Shown piece by piece: positions 35,537 to 44,782 of a stretch of 64,000 nucleotides of DNA. The stretch comes from Xylocopa sonorina. Taxonomy: Eukaryota > Arthropoda > Insecta > Hymenoptera > Apidae. The stretch's first letter is position 1. The number at the start of each line of letters is the position of its first letter. The position numbers were made by a program, and so were the translations under genes. Location: NCBI RefSeq assembly GCF_050948175.1, contig NW_027490114.1, forward strand, positions 372,001 to 436,000, given 5' to 3'. Under the pieces are notes generated by a model. That model was not told the DNA's origin. It made no database searches and saw nothing but the letters and a program-made list of their open reading frames with translations.

Positions 35537-35604
35537 GAGTCGAGTGAACAGTTATTCACTCTCGTTTCATTCTAAGTCATTTCTCTCAATTTTACGTGAC
35601 ATTT

Positions 35605-35622
35605 TGGCGATCCTGCCAGGAT
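35605..35622 (+). other. Primer-binding site
   Basis: TGGCGATCCTGCCAGGAT begins three bases after the 5' LTR. TGG pairs with the universal tRNA 3' CCA. Which tRNA is used cannot be fixed by eye; a search of insect tRNA 3' ends would decide. Confidence 0.7.
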
Positions 35623-35877
35623 CCGCTCTCTTTGATCGAACGAAATTACGTATTTCGGGCTACGGTCTGCATCAAAGAGTATCGGATAAAAAGTTCCTCT
35701 CAGTTCAGTGTAAACGATCTACGTGATTCGGTATACGCGCATCACTGAAGAAAGGAGACCAGAGAAACACAAGGTGAGAAAGATAAACTGACTATTACAC
35801 ATTACCGGGTTAGAAAGCAGAGTTTCTCGAGTCAAGACTCAGACTCGAATAAAAGCAGTAATTCCACGGAATCTACA

Positions 35878-37215
35878 ATGCCAAGATCAACAAATTCAGT
35901 CAGCACCGCTTCAACCTCCATCGATCCTAACGTGCGCGCTATGCTCGATGCAATGCAGAAACAGAACGAGAAACATAATCTTGAAATGGCTGACATGAAG
36001 AAACTACTAGAACACGCCAACCGTGAAAACGAGAAAAGGACCACCGAAATAGCCGAAATAGCACGAGGGATAGCCGGGCTACGGAGCGCAATGTCCACCT
36101 TCGGAACGGAATATAACTCCCTTATGACGGACGACGTCGATAGCCGTCAAAGCATGAAGACTGCAGTGCAGAAAGCGAACAGGGACACAGTGCAACCAGT
36201 TCCTTCAGCCCACGAAGCACCATTACCCATGTCAGAAGAAGAAGATGACGAACTATTCACTCCTGTTACTATGCTGCGTGCAAAGGACGCAGTACGCTAC
36301 ATCCCTGTCCTCAACGGAGATGACGACATAGGAGTGGAAGATTTTATAGAAGAGGTGAGGCGCATACGAAATAGATGCAATGAGAAAGACCTCCTGCTCA
36401 AAATCGTCAAGGTAGAGAAGATCATCGGGAAGGCAGCGCAAGGTATTCGTAACATTCCCATACATACTTATGGAGATTTGTATGACGCACTGAGAACGAA
36501 CGTCGCAACACAAATAACGTCCGACGAATACCTAGAACAATTACGCGACTTAAGGCAAGGAAGAGACGAAAGTCTACAATCCTTCAATATTAGATTCAGA
36601 CGAATTTACAATAAACTAACGTACGCAATCGGAAACGAATATCCGCAACCGCTAACGAGGAGGATAATGCTTGAAACGATGAACAGAAAGATTCCGCGTA
36701 CGTATATTCGGAACCTGAAACGCGACATTGGTAGAATATTACTATCTACCAAACCCGTCACGTTACTGGAAGCTGAAAAGGAAGCCATCGATATCGAACG
36801 ATATCTACGTGAAGAGCAAAGGGAATGGCAACGAACTCCAAATCGATTGCCACCCCCAAGACCCAGGCAATCAAGTTTCCCTGGGAATACCCATTCTCAA
36901 CGTGCAACCCCGCCAACAATGACGCGATCAGTCGATGCAAGACCAACGACCAGACAAACTACGAAATGTTTTAAGTGTGGCAAAACAGGCCATATGGCCA
37001 ACGCTTATAAAGAGCGAAATTTTCCACCGGCCAGCCAGCGAAACCGACCACCACCGAAAGTGAACCAATTGGATTGCGAGGAAGAAGAAGAAACAGCAAT
37101 GGAAGATCTGACATACGAGTCAACGCTTCCATTTCAGGAAGACTTCTTGTATGCAGAGCCGACCAATCCGGACGAACATACTTATTTGACACCGGAGCCG
37201 GAATCAACTTATTAA
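35878..37215 (+). CDS. gag: Gag polyprotein (young Gypsy element)
   Basis: 445 codons from ATG at 35878. Residues about 15-75 form a charged heptad-like coil; about 130-250 is a Retrotrans_gag-type capsid region (YLEQLRDLRQGRDESLQSF near 216-234). The nucleocapsid knuckle CFKCGKTGHMANAY at 364-377 fits C-x2-C-x4-H-x4-C except that the last Cys is Tyr (TAT), so zinc binding is probably impaired. A slippery heptamer at 37017-37023 lies just after the knuckle and sets up a -1 shift into pol; the unshifted frame runs on 62 more codons, ending in an acidic tail. Gag would assemble the particle. Confidence 0.93.
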   Translation: MPRSTNSVSTASTSIDPNVRAMLDAMQKQNEKHNLEMADMKKLLEHANRENEKRTTEIAEIARGIAGLRSAMSTFGTEYNSLMTDDVDSRQSMKTAVQKANRDTVQPVPSAHEAPLPMSEEEDDELFTPVTMLRAKDAVRYIPVLNGDDDIGVEDFIEEVRRIRNRCNEKDLLLKIVKVEKIIGKAAQGIRNIPIHTYGDLYDALRTNVATQITSDEYLEQLRDLRQGRDESLQSFNIRFRRIYNKLTYAIGNEYPQPLTRRIMLETMNRKIPRTYIRNLKRDIGRILLSTKPVTLLEAEKEAIDIERYLREEQREWQRTPNRLPPPRPRQSSFPGNTHSQRATPPTMTRSVDARPTTRQTTKCFKCGKTGHMANAYKERNFPPASQRNRPPPKVNQLDCEEEEETAMEDLTYESTLPFQEDFLYAEPTNPDEHTYLTPEPESTY

Positions 37216-39119
37216 AAAGATCCGCAGCGACCAATCCTATATTCCCTACTAAACCCCAAAAATTCTCGATGGGAAACGACACTTACACATCTACTGAATA
37301 CACACCCATCGTAATATTTAGCAAAACACATAAATTTCACATAGTGCCTGACGACTTTCCACTTATCGAAGACGGAATAATCGGTTTACCATGCCTCGAA
37401 AAGTACAAATACGAAATAACAAATGACAAAATTAAATTAGACGGACACACCATATATTTTCAGAAATCCGAGACAATAGCGGCTGGAGAAACCAAAGTAC
37501 AAACAATCTATCTGGAAGGAAAACCGGTACGAGTATGTTTTCACAATTCTGGTGAGTCAGAACATACTATATCTAACGACATTTCTTACGAATTCGACGC
37601 GAACGAAATTACAAAATTCAAAAGCTTAGTGAGAACATCTCACATCGAACCACACCTCAGAACCCCGATCGAAAGGATTATCATTCACTATCTCGATATT
37701 TTCAATTTATCCTCTGACCAACTTCCATGCACCAACCTCGCAGAACACACAATCACACTACGCGAAAATAAAATTATTAACACTAAATCCTACCGACCAC
37801 CCGAAGCACACAAACAAGAAATCGAGAAACAAATGACAGAAATGCTCAATAAAAACATTATCGAACCGTCCGACTCTCCATATAACTCTCCGGTATGGGT
37901 CGTACCAAAGAAAACAGATGCATCAGGGAAACAGAAGTGGCGCATCGTAATAGACTTTAGAAAAATAAATGAACTTACCAACCAAGACGCATACCCGTTA
38001 CCAGACATAGACGATATCCTTTCGCAACTAGGGAACGCAAAATTCTTTTCCCCGCTAGACTTATCATCAGGATTTCACCAAATACCAATGAATCCTGACT
38101 CAAAGAAATATACTGCATTTAGCACACCACAGGGGCATTTTCATTATAACAGAATGCCGTTTGGACTAAAGAACGCCCCAGCAACGTTCCAAAGAATGAT
38201 GGATACAGCTCTTAGAGGTTTGATTAACAAGCATTGCTTTGTCTACCTCGACGATATTATTATATTCGGCAACACACCTAACCAACACAACGAAAACTTA
38301 GCCATCGTATTTCAAAGACTACGCGAACTCGGACTAAAGATCCAACCCGACAAGTGCGAATTTTTAAAACCGGAATTGGAATACTTAGGACATATTGTAA
38401 CCGCAGATGGGGTAAAACCAAACCCCAAGAAAATCGAAGCCGTCTCAAACTTCAGAAAACCCCGAACTCCGACCGACGTAAAATCATTCTTAGGACTAGC
38501 AGGATATTATCGTAAATTCATCCGAAATTTTTCTAAAATCGCGAAACCATTGATAGATCTCACGAAAAAGGACATACCATTTCATTGGACCGACAAAACA
38601 GAACACGCATTTAACGAGTTAAAACAGAAATTATGTTCTTCGCCTGTTTTAAAATATCCAGATTACACGAAACAATTCACTCTTACGACCGACGCAAGTA
38701 ACGAAGGAATAGGCGCAATATTGTCACAAGACGGTCACCCGTGTTGTTATATTTCAAGAACATTAAACCCACCCGAAAAGAATTACTCCACTACCGAAAA
38801 GGAACTTTTAGCGATTGTTTGGTCAGTTAAACGATTAAGACAGCATCTACTTGGACGGAAATTTTTAATCAGGACCGATCATCAAGCCCTCAAATGGTTA
38901 CATAACTGCAAAGATCCCTCCTCTCGCCTTATGCGATGGAGACTTCGACTAGAGGAATACGAATACGAGATAGAATACACAAAGGGAAAGGACAATACAG
39001 CCGCGGATTCACTCTCGAGAATACACGCGATTACACCCCGAATGACGTACGACGACTGGCTAAACGAAAACGCCCTACCGGAACGACTAAAGATTGTTCC
39101 GAATCAAGAATCATTTTAG
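37011..39119 (+). CDS. pol: Pol part 1: protease, reverse transcriptase, RNase H
   Basis: Frame -1 to gag, overlapping it by 205 bases and entered by frameshift, so it has no start codon of its own. In order: aspartic protease with D-T-G at 37188-37196 (YLFDTGAGINLL); a linker; reverse transcriptase with SPVWVVPKK, LDLSSGFHQI (catalytic Asp codon 38058-38060) and YLDD at 38244-38255; RNase H with TTDASNEGIGAILSQ (Asp codon 38691-38693) and RTDHQALKWL. All catalytic residues I can check are present. Translation would stop at TAG 39117-39119, after which the same frame continues as integrase without another stop. Confidence 0.93.
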   Translation, partial: RAKFSTGQPAKPTTTESEPIGLRGRRRNSNGRSDIRVNASISGRLLVCRADQSGRTYLFDTGAGINLLKRSAATNPIFPTKPQKFSMGNDTYTSTEYTPIVIFSKTHKFHIVPDDFPLIEDGIIGLPCLEKYKYEITNDKIKLDGHTIYFQKSETIAAGETKVQTIYLEGKPVRVCFHNSGESEHTISNDISYEFDANEITKFKSLVRTSHIEPHLRTPIERIIIHYLDIFNLSSDQLPCTNLAEHTITLRENKIINTKSYRPPEAHKQEIEKQMTEMLNKNIIEPSDSPYNSPVWVVPKKTDASGKQKWRIVIDFRKINELTNQDAYPLPDIDDILSQLGNAKFFSPLDLSSGFHQIPMNPDSKKYTAFSTPQGHFHYNRMPFGLKNAPATFQRMMDTALRGLINKHCFVYLDDIIIFGNTPNQHNENLAIVFQRLRELGLKIQPDKCEFLKPELEYLGHIVTADGVKPNPKKIEAVSNFRKPRTPTDVKSFLGLAGYYRKFIRNFSKIAKPLIDLTKKDIPFHWTDKTEHAFNELKQKLCSSPVLKYPDYTKQFTLTTDASNEGIGAILSQDGHPCCYISRTLNPPEKNYSTTEKELLAIVWSVKRLRQHLLGRKFLIRTDHQALKWLHNCKDPSSRLMRWRLRLEEYEYEIEYTKGKDNTAADSLSRIHAITPRMTYDDWLNENALPERLKIVPNQESF
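37017..37023 (+). promoter_or_regulatory. Putative -1 frameshift site, gag to pol
   Basis: AAATTTT read in the gag frame as A AAT TTT, the X-XXY-YYZ form. The pol frame is closed by TAA at 37008-37010 just upstream and is open from 37011, so the shift must occur at or after this point. No clear stem-loop was found by eye downstream. Confidence 0.6.
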
Positions 39120-40421
39120 CAACTCACGCGTAGTGAATTAGGCCCTCTTGATAACGGTAATTGGTTAGAAAAAATAAATGAAATATTACAGACTAATACA
39201 AAGATAGGAATAGCAGACAATAGCTTCTCCGAAATAGAAAAAGCACGATTAAAAACAATACTTATGTATTTTAACGATACAATGACACCAATCACGTTCG
39301 CTTGGGAACCCATCGAACAACTGACAGAAGAAGACATCGAGACAATTATACGCGAAAACCACAATGACGTACTAGGACACTTAGGGATACAAAAGACCTA
39401 TCAACGCATTAAAAACCAACACAAGATACCCAAACTAATGGAAAAGGTAGAATTATTCATTCGAAGTTGCGACACGTGCCAAAAGCAGAAATTAACTCGT
39501 ATCCGTCCAAAAGAGATGCGCGTAATAACTGACACACCCACTTCTCCCAACGATAAAATCGCAATGGACATTATGGGACCAATGGACATTATGGGACCAA
39601 TGACCAAGACTAAGAGAGGTCACCAATTCATATTATCGATACATGACGAACTGACGAAATATCTTATATTAGTACCACTGAAGACACAGCAAACAGAAAA
39701 CATTATAAACGCTTTATTAAATCACTACATTTACATCTTCTCTGCAGCACGGACGATACTAACAGATCAAGGACAGAATTTCATATCCGAATTAATGACA
39801 AGATTTGAAGAGGCATTTAAAATTCGACACATTAAAACTACGTCATTTCACCCACAGTCGAACGGAAGCATAGAACGAACGCACGCTACAGTTAAAGACA
39901 TGATACGGACTAGCCTACACGACTCAGACAAAGAATGGGACGAAGTTCTCAATTTTATATGTCTAGGGTATAACACGGCAGTACATGAATCTACCGGTTT
40001 CACACCTTTTGAACTAACCTTCGGCAGAAAAGCGAACTTACCCTCTTCCATATCACGATCCTCATTTTACACATATGACGAGATGTTCTCACTCTGGCAG
40101 AAACAATACAATAAGTATATTGAAATCGCGCGAAAAACGTTGGAGAAATCGAAGAAAAGACACCAACGCGACCAGGCCAGAAAGATTGTTAAAACACAGG
40201 ACATATTCAGACCAGGAGACAGTGTTCTCGTACACAACGACCATAAGACGGACAAACTCGACATTGAATGGCTAGGGCCCTATGAAGTATTAAGCGTTCA
40301 TACCCCTTACTATGTAATCGACATAAATAGCAACCACCGCAAGATTCACGGTAACAGGTTAAAAACATATATTCCAGGGCGATCACCGCGTTCCTCGTTG
40401 GAGCCACCAGCATCGAATTAA
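39120..40421 (+). CDS. pol: Pol part 2: integrase, behind an in-frame UAG
   Basis: Same frame as part 1; the first ATG is 39264, but in a normal Pol the frame is continuous. It holds an HHCC zinc module (LGHLGIQKTY ... CDTCQKQ), a DD35E core with Asp in IAMDIMGP (39567), Asp in ILTDQGQNF (39765) and Glu in NGSIERTH (39873), 35 residues between the last two, and a GPY/F-type C-terminus (IEWLGPYEVLSV). An exact 18-bp duplication at 39563-39598 doubles MDIMGP, giving two candidate first Asp residues. Without readthrough or a nonsense-free copy no Gag-Pol fusion would carry integrase. Confidence 0.9.
   Translation, partial: QLTRSELGPLDNGNWLEKINEILQTNTKIGIADNSFSEIEKARLKTILMYFNDTMTPITFAWEPIEQLTEEDIETIIRENHNDVLGHLGIQKTYQRIKNQHKIPKLMEKVELFIRSCDTCQKQKLTRIRPKEMRVITDTPTSPNDKIAMDIMGPMDIMGPMTKTKRGHQFILSIHDELTKYLILVPLKTQQTENIINALLNHYIYIFSAARTILTDQGQNFISELMTRFEEAFKIRHIKTTSFHPQSNGSIERTHATVKDMIRTSLHDSDKEWDEVLNFICLGYNTAVHESTGFTPFELTFGRKANLPSSISRSSFYTYDEMFSLWQKQYNKYIEIARKTLEKSKKRHQRDQARKIVKTQDIFRPGDSVLVHNDHKTDKLDIEWLGPYEVLSVHTPYYVIDINSNHRKIHGNRLKTYIPGRSPRSSLEPPASN
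39563..39598 (+). repeat. Exact 18-bp tandem duplication in integrase
   Basis: Two perfect copies of aatggacattatgggacc, 39563-39580 and 39581-39598. The reading frame is kept and six residues are added around the first catalytic Asp. Confidence 0.95.
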
Positions 40422-41638
40422 TACCGATAACACCCGGATCCATATTTTCCGAAAAATCTGGCGAAGCTTATGTATACAATGATGAAATTAACATGATCAT
40501 TAGCCTAGATATAAGTGAACTATACGATCAATTAGACACCATCAAAACCCAAGTAAAAGAAACATGAAACTTCTGTATCCCATTGATCTCTGACACAGAA
40601 TGGAGTATAGACCACATATATCCCATTCCGATAAGAAAGAACAACGGTTTTGTCGCCCCCCATATCGAGAATCAACTATTCTTCACAACCACTCTTACTT
40701 ACATGGCAGCAAATAACGAGTATATAAATAAGAACTGTAGAATCAGGAGCAACATACACATTTGTAAACAGACCCAGCCAATTCATGATAAAAGAGCGAC
40801 TTCCGATTGTGCAGCTAACCTTTTAGACACGGCCGACGTTATAAGCAGCTGTAACATAGACATCTATAGAATCAATATAATAACATTTATATCACTCGCC
40901 GCTGAAAATAATTATATCGCAATACCCGAACAACCGTTAGAAATAACCACTTTTTGCGGACAAAAGCACGATGTTATTCGAATTGATCAACCATGCGTTA
41001 TTAAATCAAGCGAAAAATGTGACTTGATTTATAATCAACAACACATGAACATAGGCTCCGCGACGAAAAACGTTACTTACGACATCATATTGAAAACAGT
41101 GCCTATCAGCAATAATACAGACCTATTCCACCTAGTACAGACATTACAACATACACCGATAACCATGAGCAATATCAATGCCTACAGCAATACATTAGAC
41201 AAAATTAGTGAAAGAACCATCGAACTTCAATTCGAACACCGCGTTCAAACAATAAAGTCTTGGGGATTCAGCCTCCTACAATGGACAAGTTACGGCGCTC
41301 TATCATTAGTGTTATTTCACATACTTAATAAGCGCGGGCTATTCACGCTTTTAGGTAAATGCATGCCAGGAACTATCTGTATCAAAATATTTAACTTTAA
41401 AATTAATAATCAAGCCAAGAACGACAAAAGAATTGTAACGTATAGTAGTACCGCACCGAACGAACCATCACCGACACCCTCAACCAGTAGCCTGGGACAC
41501 TACCGAGCAATATTAGAAGACGTCGCAAGCCAACAGCCGATCAAACTCCCTGAATTCAAGCAACTTAAGGTGGAAATTCCCGATTTCAACAAACATCCCA
41601 TCAAAGTACAAAAATCTATTCTGAAACGAAGATCCTAG
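40355..41638 (+). pseudogene. Env-like third frame with in-frame UGA
   Basis: Frame open from 40355 to 41638 except for one TGA at 40565-40567. A candidate 3' splice site (ggtaacag) ends at 40357, as expected if env is made from a spliced RNA. Near the start is a hydrophobic stretch (ITAFLVGATSIELI) that could be a signal peptide, and near the end another (YGALSLVLFHIL, about 41291-41326) that could anchor the protein in a membrane. Cys residues are scattered between. I see no clear furin-type cleavage site. Without a spliced upstream start the first ATG is 40703 (311 codons). Naming it env rests on position and these features, not on family motifs. Confidence 0.65.
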
Positions 41639-41656
41639 AGGACCAGGATCAATCTA

Positions 41657-41668
41657 AGAAGGGGGGAA
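41657..41668 (+). other. Polypurine tract
   Basis: agaaggggggaa-type purine run directly before the 3' LTR, the expected plus-strand primer. Confidence 0.8.
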
Positions 41669-42012
41669 TGTCATGACAAACGCATTCTCAAATAGCCTAT
41701 ACCAACACGCCCATAATCTCGCTAAAGGAAACAAACAAGAGTCACCCGCCTGACGCATCCCGTTTATATTATCATACCCTAATTCCAAAGAGCAGGGTTA
41801 AGGTCCTACCCCTACTCCAGAAAAACATAACATATAAAAGACCTAGGGATTGTCTAGGTCAGTAGTCTTAAAGTTATCATCGGCGTACATCCTGAAACTC
41901 TGCCCTACAAACGGTAATATAAAAGTTTATATCTTGTGTTAAATAAAGAGTCGAGTGAACAGTTATTCACTCTCGTTTCATTCTAAGTCATTTCTCTCAA
42001 TTTTACGTGACA
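41669..42012 (+). repeat. 3' LTR of the young Gypsy element
   Basis: 344 bp, apparently identical to 35258-35601. Followed by TGAG at 42013-42016. Confidence 0.95.
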
Positions 42013-42156
42013 TGAGCGCGGTCGGGTGCGCGCGCGCGAACACTGCCGGTTGCCGGTGCTGTAGGCGAGCGCGGTAGGTTGCCTGAGTCCAGGGGTTGAT
42101 GATAGAAGTGCGGGAAGGCTCATGTGTGGAATGGGTGGCAGGCGCTACGCACGACG
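42013..42156 (-). mobile_element. LTR-like repeat family A, copy 4, right part
   Basis: Continues 34726-35257 beyond the Gypsy insertion and matches 60273-60414 in copy B (ctgccggttgccggtgctg, gttgatgat-gaagtgcg). Ends near acgacgttacg, where satellite begins. Confidence 0.7.
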
Positions 42157-42625
42157 TTACGTTTAGAAGCGCTATCCCGTTGCATGAATTTGTAAAACTC
42201 ACATTCTTTTCAAGGGCAGAAGCAGATAAGTATAATGCAATGCATAGAACATTACAGATAACTTACCTTGAAACGTTGAAATGAAACGGGCTTTCGCGTT
42301 GCGTAGAGTAGTAAACTCTATGGCTTCGACACGCAGACTCTAATCTACCTTCTCGTTTTCTTGTTGCATGGAAATGTAGAATTCACATCCTTCTGAACTG
42401 TAGAAGCAGATAAACATAATGGTATGTATGGAGGATTACAGCTTACTTAATTTGAAATCATGAAATGACATGCACAATTGCATTGCATGGAGCATTAGAA
42501 CTCCATTCCATTCACACGCAGGCACTACGAGCCGCCATTCCTTTGCATGGAGAAGTAGCATTCACTTTCTAGGAAATGTAGAAGTAGATATGCACAAAGC
42601 TATGCTTAGCATATTTCAGCGTACT
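42157..42625 (-). repeat. ~178-bp satellite, reverse orientation
   Basis: About 2.6 units; the first ~180 bases match 60415-60600 base for base apart from scattered changes, marking the right end of the segmental duplication near 42340. Confidence 0.85.
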
Positions 42626-42749
42626 TAATCAAGCCACATTTCAAATGACGTTTTACTTTGATTTAAAGCCTATGTTGGGCTTAAGTTTATTAAATACGTC
42701 GCAGTTAAAGCTGCTTCCACCCAAAACAGTTTATTTAAACTGGCACCAC

Positions 42750-43357
42750 TTATCATCGTGCGTGCCTTTTCTGTTATGTTTCTGACCATTCTCTCACAAA
42801 CACCAATTGGCGTGTTCGCGGAACTGTTAGATGGTAACTAGTACCCTTTTCTACAGAATAATCTTTCATCTCATTTGACAGATATTCTCTGCCATTACCG
42901 CTATACAAGTGAACAACTTTTAAATTAAAATGAGCCTCACTTCTAGTTACAAAGTCTTTAAGTGCAGAAAATACTTCCGATTTTTATATAATCAGGTATG
43001 TTACACGATAAAGTTCATAATCGCCCAAAAACAGGAGAAAATAATTCTTTCCGTTAATAGTTGAAGGAATAATAAAACAATATACATCTGAATAAATAAT
43101 AAACAATGATCGCTTTACATGCTCCATATTCTTTACCTTTTCGAATGATAACTGTGCTTGTTTACCTTTAATGCAAGTCTCAAAGTATCATTCGGCACTA
43201 TCACTTGAATATGATTTACATCATTGACCATTTTTTTATTCTTCAAATCTACGAATTTTGATGTTCCAATGTGGCCCAAACCCTGATGCCACAGTTCGTA
43301 GTCAATATTTACTGCTGTATGAATCTGGTGATTAATCAACTTTTCACCATTTTTCAT
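42750..43357 (-). pseudogene. Copia GAG-pre-integrase and integrase remnants
   Basis: 43133-43357 holds YELWHQGLGHIGTSKFVDL, the pre-integrase zinc-binding signature. Further left, in other frames, are VHLYSGNGREYLSNEM and WVEAALTATYL-like pieces of the integrase core; the Asp normally preceding N-G-R-E-Y reads Ser. Multiple frameshifts. Confidence 0.75.
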
Positions 43358-43391
43358 TTGAAAATCAGTAATAGATAAGCTATTTTATTCC

Positions 43392-43736
43392 TTACCTTTG
43401 ATTATTTTCTGACCAGTTTTCATTTCCTGAACGTTTCCATCTGTTACAAATACGATGTCCATTCCTGCTCAACTTCTCGAATGTCGAAAAGACATTATCA
43501 CATTTGACAATGTGATTCGACACCCCGGAATCCAACAGAAACTTTAATTTCTTTTTATCGTCTTCCCCGTTTTCATTGTACCCCGTCATAAAGGCAAACG
43601 AGGATGTCCAAACCTTTGTAATATCCAACTCTTCTGTAACTTGAGCTGCTTGAACGACCACCTTTTTCTTTTCCACGTGCTGGACCGCTATTTTATAATA
43701 AAAACGTTCTTTTATTTTATGCCCTTTCGCCCACAA
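43392..43736 (-). pseudogene. Copia Gag C-terminus and protease
   Basis: Contains GHKIKERFYYK, a knuckle that has lost its last Cys, then FLLDSGVSNHIVKCDNVF with the D-S-G active site and the Ser-x-His typical of copia protease. No continuous Gag precedes it. Confidence 0.8.
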
Positions 43737-44287
43737 TCATGGCATTTTATATTTATCGTATCTTTGGCTATTTAAATTATCCCCTTTTGCGTTTCTATCG
43801 CTTTGTCCTTTATGTACTTTTGGATTAAAATTGTCTCTATCTGTATGTATCTTCTCAGTATGTAATACTTTCGCGCTTGTCGAGCAGCCTGTTCGTAATT
43901 TCACTTCGTGGACCAATAAACCAGTTTTTACAAATGCTAATGTTAGATTGTCTTCGGGAAATATTCTATTGCCGTAATTTCACGTTCAAAGGTTTTCCTC
44001 GGTTTGTAATTACTAACAAGATTTTCTATCGCCACTTGCTAATTAGGATCTAATACATGAAACACATCAACTTGATTTACTTCTAACACGTCACTCGTTA
44101 CATCTGTTTTAAATATTTCCGGTACAATACTTTGTCTTTCAATAATTTCGCGCGATACTTTCGGTAATCAACGAAAGTTTACATTACCACACCTAATGCT
44201 AACATCGGTTACATTTAAGAAATTCGTTCCTATTAACAGCTTGTGTCAAACAATGATATCAGAGATTACTTCTATACAAATCGGATA

Positions 44288-44782
44288 TCAGTGCACATTT
44301 ACGGTATATTCTGCATGAAATTCACCAAATGTTGTATCATTCTTTGAACCTATACCATCGAAATGTAATTCATTGTGTCGTAATTGCGGAGAACCGAGCT
44401 TAATAAACTCGTCTGTGTGAATTAAATTAAAATCACTTCCTGAATCCATTAATGCTTCGATTTCGTATCCGTTAAGTAAATCATTTTTGAGATACTTTCG
44501 GTACGATACTCCTAATGTCGAGCAGCTCTCTTCACTCGCTTTAAGTTTCTTGGGACATTTCGACGCAATATGTCCACGTTCTTGACATATAAAACATTTT
44601 ACACCGCGATCTTTCGTTGGACAATTCACGCTAATATGATCGTGCTCACCACGAATATAACATCGTACAATATTACCGGTGAACTCCTTCATCTTACCAA
44701 CATTGACCACCTCTTTTCGTTCATTTATAACAAAACTGTCTTCACACTCCTCAAACTTTGTTGACATTTGCACACTCGACAA
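44288..44782 (-). pseudogene. Gag nucleocapsid and protease (Gypsy copy 2)
   Basis: Knuckle 1 CYIRGEHDHISVNC has Arg for the second Cys but keeps His. Knuckle 2 CFICQERGHIASKC is intact. Protease site ALMDSGSDFNLIHTDE. The frame ends sooner than in copy 1. Confidence 0.85.

Larger units (their letters stand above)
35258..35601 (+). repeat. 5' LTR of the young Gypsy element
   Basis: 344 bp, TGTCATGAC...TTTACGTGACA, and I see no difference from 41669-42012. Contains a TATA-like atataaaa at 35421-35428 and a polyadenylation signal AATAAA at 35531-35536, giving a short R region between them. Confidence 0.95.
35258..42012 (+). mobile_element. Young Ty3/Gypsy element with env-like frame
   Basis: 6,755 bp, with two LTRs that look identical, a 4-bp target-site duplication TGAG, a primer-binding site, gag, pol in the order protease, reverse transcriptase, RNase H, integrase, an env-like third frame and a polypurine tract. 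The layout is that of the errantivirus-like branch of Gypsy elements, though its Gag has a zinc knuckle. Four lesions are visible: Tyr for Cys in the knuckle, UAG at 39117, an 18-bp duplication at 39563-39598 and UGA at 40565. Without these it would be close to intact. It is described here only as found. Confidence 0.95.
25366..42340 (+). repeat. Segmental duplication, copy A
   Basis: Collinear with 52976-60610 in the same orientation. Anchors: gaacagcctaaccaaacg (25373/52989), gaggattacaaatttgag (26833/54397), gggtatcgtggttaccgg (28728/56350), the 41-bp minisatellite, the telomere-like tract, the LINE remnant, and the family A copy up to satellite at 42340/60610. By eye roughly nine bases in ten agree in anchor segments. 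Copy A additionally holds the young Gypsy element and about 1.9 kb of LINE and AT-satellite sequence (33050-34900) absent from copy B. Confidence 0.85.
42626..43965 (-). mobile_element. Ty1/copia retrotransposon fragment
   Basis: Minus-strand order: Gag end with a worn zinc knuckle (GHKIKERF), protease, GAG-pre-integrase domain, integrase core. Integrase before reverse transcriptase, together with LWHQGLGHIG, is diagnostic of copia. The fragment stops in the middle of integrase on the left and joins directly to a Gypsy fragment on the right at about 43965. No LTRs are present. Confidence 0.8.

Noticed and set aside
35258..42012. Host cytidine-deaminase hypermutation of the Gypsy element
   Set aside because: Only three point lesions, and the two LTRs show no difference, so there is no cluster of changes to support it.
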